Below, in pieces: positions 51,159 to 58,712 of a DNA stretch of 64,000 bases. The first letter of the stretch is position 1; every line of letters begins with the position of its first letter. The position numbers and the translations under genes were made by a program. The DNA is from Myxococcales bacterium. Its GTDB lineage: Bacteria; Myxococcota_A; Polyangia; Polyangiales; Polyangiaceae. The DNA is taken from positions 264,541-328,540 of the forward strand of contig JAEUKE010000270.1 of NCBI GenBank assembly GCA_016794345.1, given 5' to 3'. The notes beneath the pieces were generated by a model. The model made no database searches and was not told the origin of the DNA. It saw only the letters and a list, made by a program, of their open reading frames with translations.

Positions 51159-54100
51159 GGGACGTTGGCGCCGCCCGGCGTGGGCATCGAGGCGAGCGCC
51201 CAGTCGACCGAGGCGTTGTCCGTGTCGGACCCGTTCGGGAGGCGCGACAACGAGCCGGCCCCGATGTCGCTCGCGGCCGTCGCCGTGCCCTCGACGAAGT
51301 TGACGATGCCGACGCCGGACACGTTTCCGGCGGTGATCGAGCCTTCGTACGAGAGGACGTCGACCGCCGCGCCGTTGGCGAACAGGCCGACCGCGTCGGG
51401 CGCGCCGTTCTGGATCGACGTGAGCTCGAGCTCCAGCGCGCCGTTCGAGATCTGGCCGAGCAACGTCTGCGAGCCGACGACCAGGTATTGCCCGGGGGCG
51501 AGGCTCCCTGCGGGCGCGAGGTCGATGACGTCGTACTCCTGGTTGTTCGAGCCGTTGATGAAGACGAGGGTGTGACCCGCGAGCGAGACCGGGCCCGCGG
51601 TCGGGTTGAAGATCTCGACGAACTCCGTGGTGTCGGTCGAAGGCTGATCGTAGTCGACCTCGTTGATGACGAGGCCGCCGGCCTGGACCACGGTGACGGC
51701 CGCGCTGTCGCTCAGCCCGCCGGGGGCGGTCGCGTCGAGCGTGGCGCTCATGGCGACGCCGAGATCGACGTACGAGAAGGACGCGCCGATCTGATCGGCC
51801 GGGATGAGGACGGTCGTGGGGACCGTCGCCGCGCCGCCGGGCGTGACCGCGAGGCTCACGAGCACGCCGCCGGCGGGCGCCGGAATGTCGAGGCCGAGAT
51901 CGACCTGCGTCATGCCGCTCTGCGCGACCTGGATCGCGCTCGGCGAGATCGTGAGCGTGCTCGGCTGCTCGTTCGCCGCGAGGACGCGCACCGTGACCGT
52001 GTCCATGTCGGCCCCGAGCGTCGCGGTGAGCGTGATGTTCATCGCTGGCGATACGCCGGAGAGGAGCACCGTCGCCGAGGTCTGCCCGTTGGGGACGGTC
52101 ACGCCGCCCCCCGTCACGGTCAGCGCGCCGGCGCCGCCGGTGATGCCGACGAAGGTGTCTCCCTGCGCGGGCGCCGTCAGCTGGACGGCGAGGGGGACCG
52201 GGATGCTCGGCGCGTTCGACTGCCCCACGCGGACGAAGGTGGAGGGGATGGAGAACCCGGCGAGCGTGGGGTTACCGAGGACGAGATCCGCGGCCGAGCG
52301 CGGGTTGATCTTCTGGTTGCCGTTGCGGAAGTCGAGCACGCCGGTGATCGTCGTGTAGCTCGCGCCGACGGCCGGAAGCGGCGTCGTGAGGAACAGCAGG
52401 TCGTTTACGCGCAGCGTTCCCTCGACCACGAACTCGTTCGTGGGGGCCGCGTCGCCCGGGCCAGGCGGCGGGTTGTTGCTCGTGACCTGGACGTCGCTCA
52501 CCGTGGCGAGGACGGCCTCGTATGCGTTGGGCATCGTGCCCGACGCCTGAGCGGCGGTGAGCGCGACCGGGGTCGGGGCAGCCTCGCCGGTGGAGGTCAC
52601 CGTCGCCGTGGCGTTCGTCAGCTGGATCTGGCTGAAGAACACGCTGACCGTCGCCGTCGCGATGTCCACGCGGGCGCCGGCCGGGGTCGTGGTGCAGTTG
52701 ACCGCGGGGTCGTAGACGAACACGCCCGAGTGCTCCGCGCCGGCGTAGGCCGCGTCGCCCATCTTGTGCTGCACGAAGTAGCCGCGCGTCGGCGAGCAAC
52801 CCGTCACGATCACGTCGTCGATCGCCACCGCGCCGGTCGCGAGGCCCTGCTTCACGTCGTAGATCGTCGCCGGGCACGCGCCGTTGCCCGGGTTCGGATC
52901 CATCGGGCAGGCGTCGCAGGCGTCGCCGATGTCGTCGTTGTCTGCGTCTTCCTGGTTCGGGTTCGGATCGCCGGGGCAGTTGTCCATGGCGTTCGGCACG
53001 CCGTCCGCGTCGGAGTCGCCCGGCGTGATGGCCGTGCACTGATCCGTGTCGGGGTTGAGCGGGCAGACGTCGCACGCGTCGCCTTCGCCGTCGTCGTCGG
53101 CGTCGCTCTGGGCGCCGCCGTCGAGCGGGCGGATCGGGTTGAAGACGTCGGGGCAGTTGTCGGATGCGTCCGCCACGCCGTCGCCGTCCGCGTCGCCGGC
53201 GGTGGGCCCGCCGTAGATGGAGGAGCCGTCGACGCTGACGGGGCGGGAGGGCTCACACGAGGGCTCGTTGGACGGCGCGCCGCAGAAGAAGGCCGGGTAG
53301 ACCTCGCCCGAGGCCTTCAGCGAGGCGAAGCTCTTGCCGATCTCGCTCTGGGTGCAGAGCTGCTTCTGCGTGCCGCACACGTCGATGGCGTCGCAGCCGG
53401 CGCCGGCGAGGCTCGAGACCACGTTCGCGTCGCCGTAGATCGCCTCGCCGCCGCGCATGACGAGCGCGACGCCTGCCGGCTCGCCGTCGATGATGGCGCG
53501 GTAGTCGGCCTTCGTCTTCGCGTCGTAGACGGCGATGTCCGCCACGGTCCCGACGGCGAGCACGCCGATCTTCTGCTCCTGGTGGAGCGCGCGCGCCGCG
53601 TTGAGCGTGACCATGCGCCAGAGGTCGCGGTCGGTGAAGTAGCTCGCGTAGTGGTCCTGGTTCAGGCTCGCCGCGCAGGTGAGCTCGCGGAACAGGTTCA
53701 TCGAGCCGGTCGGGATCCAGTCCGTCCCCAGCGCGATGTTCACGCCCACGCGGTCCGCGACGGTGACGACCGCGGTGTCGCCGTAGAGCGTCACGTTGGA
53801 GCGCGGCGACCAGATGAGGCTCGTGCCTTCGGCCGCCATCTTCGCGTAGTCGCCGGGCAAGAGGCCCACGCCGTGGATGTACGCGCTCTGGGGCTCGAGC
53901 AGATCCTCGTCACCGGCGCGGCCGCCGAGGCCGTCGGTGCAGACGAACTCGTTGCGGGCGTTGCCGTCGATGCCCTCCGCGATGTGCGGGAGGTAGGCCT
54001 CGTCCGAAGCGATGTCCGCGTTCGTGTCGCCGCCGGGGTAGGAGCAGCTCGCGTCGAGCTGCTCGCCGCCCGAGTCGCCGAGCGGGAAGGTGGAGAAGTG

Positions 54101-55132
54101 GACCGGCTCGATCCCGAGGCCTTCCTGATCGTTGCGATCCAGGTTGCGGAGGAAGCCCGTGGCGCTGCCCGAGCCGACCAGCGAGGTGGCGCCGGACATC
54201 ATGAACCGGAGCTCACCCCAGCGGACCTGGTCCGCCGAGGAGCTGCCCGAGGCGTTGATCTCGGTGTGCCCGTTGGCGCCGACGCGCCAATCGTGGCGGT
54301 GCTCGTAGCGCTCGCCCGTGTCGTTGTACGGGACGTTCTTGGCGAACGTGATGTGCTCGTGTGTGTTGATGAGACCGGGTGAGATCACCGCCTCCGGACA
54401 CTCGACGCGCGTCGCGGTGGGCGCGTCGCAGTCACAGCCCGAGCAGGTGATCGTGCCGCTCGCATCCACCACCACCGCGCCGCCGCGGAAGATCGTGTAC
54501 GGCCCGAGCACGTCGCCCAGGATGATCGTCTCGGCGCCCGACCCGGCCGTCACCTCGCAGGTCCCGCTCGCGAGCGGGGTCAGCACCTCGCACTCGATCT
54601 CCTCGGGGGAGACGGTGCAGTCATTTTCGCAGCCGTCGAAGGGGATCGTGTTGCCGTCGTCGCAGGCCTCGTCGCCTTCGACGATCTGGTTCCCGCAGAC
54701 CGGCATGCCCTCGCCCGTGCAGGTGGCGGAGCAGCCGTCGCCGCTCTGGGTGTTGCCGTCGTCGCACTCTTCCCCGTCGTCGACCGCGCCGTTGCCGCAG
54801 AGCGAGGCGCTCTCGTTCTGACAGGTGGCGGAGCAGCCGTCGCCGCTCTGGGTGTTGCCGTCGTCACACTGCTCGCCGTCGTTCACCGCGCCGTCGCCGC
54901 ACGCTCCGCTCGAGGTCTCGTCCTGGCAGGTGGCGGAGCAGCCGTCGCCGCTCTGGGTGTTGCCGTCGTCGCACTCCTCGCCGGAGCCGACCTGGCCGTC
55001 ACCACATGTGGCGCAGTTGCCATCCTCGCAGTCAACCGGCTCATCGTCGCCACAGCCGAGCGGCGCGAAGGCGAGGAGCAACAGGGTCAAGCCAAGGCCA
55101 TGAGACGCGAGACGGCGAAGCGGTGCTGACAC
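51155..55132 (-). CDS. Giant secreted multidomain amidohydrolase (DUF4215 - amidohydrolase - TSP3 - lamin tail)
   Basis: Encodes 1325 aa. Signal peptide ends APLGC (Cys27). Four DUF4215 disulfide repeats follow (about 42-180; C-G-x-x-x-x-x-x-G-E-E-C-D-D-G-N). Amidohydrolase domain (about 195-575): H-x-H in N-T-H-E-H near residue 256, later His in Y-I-H-G-V, Asp in L-G-T-D-W, so the metal site looks intact. Then calcium-type thrombospondin-3 repeats (about 645-755), OB/beta-rich stretches (about 755-1140) and a lamin-tail domain (about 1150-1315, INEVDYDQ...TEFVEIFNP). It ends overlapping the alkaline phosphatase start. Substrate unknown. Confidence 0.85.
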   Translation of the reverse strand: MSAPLRRLASHGLGLTLLLLAFAPLGCGDDEPVDCEDGNCATCGDGQVGSGEECDDGNTQSGDGCSATCQDETSSGACGDGAVNDGEQCDDGNTQSGDGCSATCQNESASLCGNGAVDDGEECDDGNTQSGDGCSATCTGEGMPVCGNQIVEGDEACDDGNTIPFDGCENDCTVSPEEIECEVLTPLASGTCEVTAGSGAETIILGDVLGPYTIFRGGAVVVDASGTITCSGCDCDAPTATRVECPEAVISPGLINTHEHITFAKNVPYNDTGERYEHRHDWRVGANGHTEINASGSSSADQVRWGELRFMMSGATSLVGSGSATGFLRNLDRNDQEGLGIEPVHFSTFPLGDSGGEQLDASCSYPGGDTNADIASDEAYLPHIAEGIDGNARNEFVCTDGLGGRAGDEDLLEPQSAYIHGVGLLPGDYAKMAAEGTSLIWSPRSNVTLYGDTAVVTVADRVGVNIALGTDWIPTGSMNLFRELTCAASLNQDHYASYFTDRDLWRMVTLNAARALHQEQKIGVLAVGTVADIAVYDAKTKADYRAIIDGEPAGVALVMRGGEAIYGDANVVSSLAGAGCDAIDVCGTQKQLCTQSEIGKSFASLKASGEVYPAFFCGAPSNEPSCEPSRPVSVDGSSIYGGPTAGDADGDGVADASDNCPDVFNPIRPLDGGAQSDADDDGEGDACDVCPLNPDTDQCTAITPGDSDADGVPNAMDNCPGDPNPNQEDADNDDIGDACDACPMDPNPGNGACPATIYDVKQGLATGAVAIDDVIVTGCSPTRGYFVQHKMGDAAYAGAEHSGVFVYDPAVNCTTTPAGARVDIATATVSVFFSQIQLTNATATVTSTGEAAPTPVALTAAQASGTMPNAYEAVLATVSDVQVTSNNPPPGPGDAAPTNEFVVEGTLRVNDLLFLTTPLPAVGASYTTITGVLDFRNGNQKINPRSAADLVLGNPTLAGFSIPSTFVRVGQSNAPSIPVPLAVQLTAPAQGDTFVGITGGAGALTVTGGGVTVPNGQTSATVLLSGVSPAMNITLTATLGADMDTVTVRVLAANEQPSTLTISPSAIQVAQSGMTQVDLGLDIPAPAGGVLVSLAVTPGGAATVPTTVLIPADQIGASFSYVDLGVAMSATLDATAPGGLSDSAAVTVVQAGGLVINEVDYDQPSTDTTEFVEIFNPTAGPVSLAGHTLVFINGSNNQEYDVIDLAPAGSLAPGQYLVVGSQTLLGQISNGALELELTSIQNGAPDAVGLFANGAAVDVLSYEGSITAGNVSGVGIVNFVEGTATAASDIGAGSLSRLPNGSDTDNASVDWALASMPTPGGANVP
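54721..54975. repeat. Three near-identical ~48-bp coding repeats (DUF4215)
   Basis: The segment AGGTGGCGGAGCAGCCGTCG and its continuation recurs at 54721, 54823 and 54928, spaced 102 and 105 bases (34 and 35 codons). Each copy codes the Asp-Gly-Asn-Thr-Gln-Ser-Gly-Asp-Gly-Cys part of a DUF4215 unit on the minus strand. Bases between copies differ more. The low divergence suggests recent intragenic duplication or gene conversion. Confidence 0.85.
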
Positions 55133-55522
55133 GGGTTACCTCACGGAAGAAGGACGTCTCCCCATACCCCTTCCTTTCTCGAGCCACATGGCCCAACGCG
55201 GCCTGTTCGCGAAGATTTTCCTGGTTCGTCACCGGGGCGTATCCGCCGGGCCGCGTCGCTGCCTTCGTGCTGACTTGCTTCGGCCTGGTTTCAAATTTGC
55301 GATGGGGTGTGTAGCAATTCGATACATCTTGCTCTTGGAGGTGCGAGCGCCTCCGAGAAATTCGCTCGAACGAGCAGAGCTCGGTGGCTTGGCACGAGAC
55401 TTGGAGAAGTGGGAGGCCGAGGCGCCTGTGACGGTTCCCCCCCCCGCCGTCGAACAGGCGCTTCGCTTTTTGTCTCTCCGATGGGGACCTGACACGCGGC
55501 GCGCGGTATAGGCGAGCCCGCC
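55133..55522. other. 390-bp intergenic region upstream of ychF
   Basis: Between the divergent 1325-aa gene and ychF. It holds a locally AT-richer patch (about 55285-55335) that stands out from the GC-rich surroundings and probably contains promoters, and the sigma-54-like site at 55389-55405. A 107-codon frame here (55188-55511) has no protein-like features and is not called. Confidence 0.55.
55389..55405 (+). promoter_or_regulatory. Possible sigma-54-type promoter element
   Basis: TTGGCACG-AGAC-TTGGA resembles the -24/-12 consensus YTGGCACG-N4-TTGCW, with the GG at -24 intact but G instead of the usually invariant C at -12. It lies 118 bases before ychF on the + strand. The mismatch at a key base makes this a weak candidate. 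Confidence 0.3.
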
Positions 55523-56617
55523 ATGGCACTCGAAGTCGGCATCGTCGGCCTGCCCAACGTGGGCAAAAGCACACTCTTCAACGCCCTCACCGCGGTCGGC
55601 GCGGCGGCGGAGAACTATCCGTTCTGCACGATCGAGCCAAACGTCGGCGTCGTCCCGGTGCCGGACGAGAACCTCGACACGATCGCTCACCTCATCAAGA
55701 GCGAGAAGGTCATCCCGGCGATGGTGCGCATCGTCGACATCGCCGGCATCGTGCGCGGCGCGAGCCAGGGCGAAGGGCTCGGCAACAAGTTCCTCTCGCA
55801 CATCCGCGAGGTCGACGCGATCCTGCACGTCGTTCGCTGCTTCGAGAACGCGGACGTCGTTCACGTCGACGGCTCGGTGGATCCGATCCGCGACATCGAG
55901 ACGATCGACACCGAGCTCATGCTCGCGGATCTCGAGACCGTCCAGGCCAGCCTCGATCGGACGAAGAAGCAGTCCACGCACAACAAGGAGCTCGTCCCCA
56001 CGGTCGAGGTCCTCGAGAAGTGCGCCGGGGCGCTGAAGGCGGGCAAGCCGGTGCGCGCGCTCGGCATCTCCGATCCGGAGCAGCTGAAGATCGTCCGGGG
56101 CTTCGGCCTCATCACGGCGAAGAAGGTCCTCTACGTCGCCAACGTGGACGAGAAGGACCCGCTCGGGCAGGGACCCCTGCCGACTCGCGTGCGCGAGCAC
56201 GCCGCGGTGGAGGGCAGCGGCGTCGTACCCGTCTGCAGCAAGCTCGAGGCGGAGCTGTCGGAGCTGTCCAAGGAGGACCAGAAAGAGATGCTCTCGAGCC
56301 TCGGCATGAAAGAGCCGGCGCTCGCCTCGCTCGCCCGGGAGGCGTACAGGCTCCTCGGCCTCGGCGTCTACTACACCGCCGGCCCGAAGGAGATCCGCGC
56401 CTGGCAGATCCCCGCGGGCTGCCCCGCACCGAAGGCCGCCGGCGTCATTCACTCGGACTTCGAGAAGGGGTTCATCCGCGCGGAGGTCTACTCGGTGGAG
56501 GACCTCGTGAAGCTCAAGACGGAGGCCGCCATCCGGAGCGCCGGCAAGCTTCGAGTCGAGGGCAAGACGTACGTCATGCAGGAAGGCGACGTGGTCCACT
56601 TCCTCTTCAACGTCTGA
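55523..56617 (+). CDS. ychF: Redox-regulated ATPase/GTPase YchF
   Basis: Encodes 364 aa, the standard YchF length. G1 GLPNVGKST at 9-17 and the G3-like DIAGIVRGASQGEGLGN, then a YchF-specific N-V-D-E (instead of NKxD), consistent with its ATP preference. Coiled-coil insert (about 130-200) and a C-terminal TGS domain (about 280-363, ending DVVHFLFNV). Ribosome-associated P-loop protein in the Obg family. Start ATG 55523. Confidence 0.96.
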   Translation: MALEVGIVGLPNVGKSTLFNALTAVGAAAENYPFCTIEPNVGVVPVPDENLDTIAHLIKSEKVIPAMVRIVDIAGIVRGASQGEGLGNKFLSHIREVDAILHVVRCFENADVVHVDGSVDPIRDIETIDTELMLADLETVQASLDRTKKQSTHNKELVPTVEVLEKCAGALKAGKPVRALGISDPEQLKIVRGFGLITAKKVLYVANVDEKDPLGQGPLPTRVREHAAVEGSGVVPVCSKLEAELSELSKEDQKEMLSSLGMKEPALASLAREAYRLLGLGVYYTAGPKEIRAWQIPAGCPAPKAAGVIHSDFEKGFIRAEVYSVEDLVKLKTEAAIRSAGKLRVEGKTYVMQEGDVVHFLFNV

Positions 56618-56620
56618 GCC

Positions 56621-58540
56621 GTGAGCGCGATCACGCTCTCGAATCTGGGGAAATCCTTCGGGGCGCGAACCCTGTTCGAGGGCGTGAGCCTCCACCTCGA
56701 GCCGGGGAACCGATACGGGCTCGTCGGCGCCAACGGCTCCGGCAAGACGACGCTCCTGCGCATCCTGAGCGGGCTCGAGCAGCCGACCGAGGGCACGGTC
56801 GGCATGCAGAAGGGCGCGCGGCTCGGCGTGCTGCGCCAGGACCGCTTCCTCGACGAGGAGAGCCCCATCGCCGACCTCGCGATGCAAGGCGACGACGTCG
56901 TCTACAAGGCGCTCGTCGATCACGATCGGCTCTCCCACGAGGGGAAGGTCGAGCAGGCCGCCGCGCTCGAGGACGTACTGCGCCTCTACGACGGCTGGGC
57001 CCTCCGTGCTCGCGCGGGGCAGGTGCTCGAGGGCCTCGGCGTGGAGACGAAGTACCACGACCGCCCGATCAAGACGCTCTCCGGCGGCTTCAAGCTTCGC
57101 GTCCTGCTCGCGCAGGTCCTCCTCGGTCGGCCCGACCTGCTGATGCTAGACGAGCCGACGAACCACCTCGACATCGTCTCGATCCGCTGGCTCGAGAAGT
57201 TCCTCGCTTCGTACCCCGGATGCGCCGTCGTCGTCTCACACGACCAGCGTTTCCTCGACAACGTCGCGACCCACGTGCTCGACGTCGATTTCGAGACGAT
57301 CACGCTCTACCACGGCGGCTATTCGGCCTTCGAGGTCGAGAAGGTCCTCCAGATGGAGCGCAAGCAGATGGAGGTCGAGCGGACGGAGGAGCTCGTCGCG
57401 CAGAAGATGGCCTTCGTCGAACGGTTCCGCGCCAAGGCGACAAAGGCGCGCCAGGCGCAGAGCAGGCTCAAGCAGGTCGAGAAGATCGAGATCGAGGAGG
57501 TCAAGGCGACGAGCCGGCGCGAGCCGCGCATCAAGCTCGTCCCCGCTCGCCCGAGCGGTCGCGACGTGTTGCGCGCGGAGGGCCTCTCGAAACGGTATGG
57601 AGAGAAGCGCGTCCTCACCGGCGTCAGCCTGACCCTGCGCCGGGGCGAGCGCCTGGGCGTCATCGGCGCCAACGGCCTCGGCAAGTCGACCCTCCTCCGC
57701 ATCCTCGCCGGCCGGCTCGAGGCGGACGCCGGCGAAGCGGTCTGGGGCCACGAGGTGAGCCTCGGCTACTTCCCCCAGGACCACAAGGAGCTCTTCCCCG
57801 AGCCGAAGAAGACCGTCCTCGACTACCTCTGGGACCTCTGCCCGCTCGAGCCGACGAGCAGCGTGCGGGGGCAGCTCGGCGCGGTGCTCTTCTCGGGAGA
57901 AGACGTCGAGAAGAAGGTGGAGAGCCTCTCGGGCGGGGAGGCGGCCCGGCTCCTCTTCGCGCGTCTCTCGGCGCTCAAGCCGAACGTCCTCTTGCTCGAC
58001 GAGCCCACGAACCACCTCGACCTGGAGTCGGTGCGCGCGCTCGCGTCAGCGGTCAAAGCGTTCGAAGGGACGACCATCTTCGTCTCCCACAACCGCTGGT
58101 TCGTGTCGGAGCTCGCGACGCGCATCCTCGAGATCAAGCCTGACGGCGTCGTCGACTTTCCGGGCGGCTACGAGGACTACCTGGCGCGGTTGGGGGACGA
58201 CCACCTCGACGCGAGCGTCGCCCTCAGGCAGGCGAAGCAGAAGACGGCGGAGGAGCCCTCCGGTCCCTCGCCCGACTGGGAGGAGCAGAAGCGGCGCCGC
58301 AACCGGGCGAAAGTACTGCGCGACAAAAGCGAGAAGCTCCAGGTGAGCATCGAGAAGAAGGAGGCGCGCCAGAAGGCCATCGCCGCCGGCTGGTACGAGG
58401 AGGGCTTCTTCGAGAAGACCCCCGCGGACGAGGTGAAGCGCCTCCAGGACGAGGAGCAGGCGCTCGGGAAGGAGCTCGAGGGTCTGCTCGCCGAGTGGGA
58501 GGCCGTCGAGACGGAGCTCTCCACCCTCGCCGACACCTGA
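56621..58540 (+). CDS. ABC-F family ATPase
   Basis: Encodes 639 aa from GTG 56621, 3 bases after ychF. Two ABC cassettes with Walker A GANGSGKTT (about 37-45) and GANGLGKST (about 352-360), signature LSGG in both and Walker B LLLDEPTNHLD. Between them is the charged inter-domain helix, and the last 80 residues form a charged coiled coil (RNRAKVLRDKSEKLQ). No TM segments: a soluble ribosome-associated ABC-F (Uup/EttA/resistance type; subtype not clear). Likely co-transcribed with ychF. Confidence 0.93.
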   Translation: MSAITLSNLGKSFGARTLFEGVSLHLEPGNRYGLVGANGSGKTTLLRILSGLEQPTEGTVGMQKGARLGVLRQDRFLDEESPIADLAMQGDDVVYKALVDHDRLSHEGKVEQAAALEDVLRLYDGWALRARAGQVLEGLGVETKYHDRPIKTLSGGFKLRVLLAQVLLGRPDLLMLDEPTNHLDIVSIRWLEKFLASYPGCAVVVSHDQRFLDNVATHVLDVDFETITLYHGGYSAFEVEKVLQMERKQMEVERTEELVAQKMAFVERFRAKATKARQAQSRLKQVEKIEIEEVKATSRREPRIKLVPARPSGRDVLRAEGLSKRYGEKRVLTGVSLTLRRGERLGVIGANGLGKSTLLRILAGRLEADAGEAVWGHEVSLGYFPQDHKELFPEPKKTVLDYLWDLCPLEPTSSVRGQLGAVLFSGEDVEKKVESLSGGEAARLLFARLSALKPNVLLLDEPTNHLDLESVRALASAVKAFEGTTIFVSHNRWFVSELATRILEIKPDGVVDFPGGYEDYLARLGDDHLDASVALRQAKQKTAEEPSGPSPDWEEQKRRRNRAKVLRDKSEKLQVSIEKKEARQKAIAAGWYEEGFFEKTPADEVKRLQDEEQALGKELEGLLAEWEAVETELSTLADT

Positions 58541-58712
58541 GCCCCGCGCGCGTGCGTGTCGCGCAGCCTCCGCGCGTGCCCGCAGCCATTTCGTGGCGGC
58601 CGTGCCCCCGACCACCCGGGATCACCACCTCTCGCCACGCCGGTTGCGCTCGGCATGGTTCTTGTGTGCAACCTTCGCGCTGCCATGCGCGGCATCCGCA
58701 AGGAGCGTCTCG

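Noticed and set aside
50981..54382. 1133-codon frame antisense to the amidohydrolase gene
   Set aside because: Composition Arg/Asp/Val repeats typical of an antisense shadow; the minus-strand frame has signal peptide, DUF4215 and lamin-tail domains.
55188..55511. 107-codon frame upstream of ychF
   Set aside because: Covers the AT-rich promoter-like patch, no ribosome-binding site, no protein-like composition.
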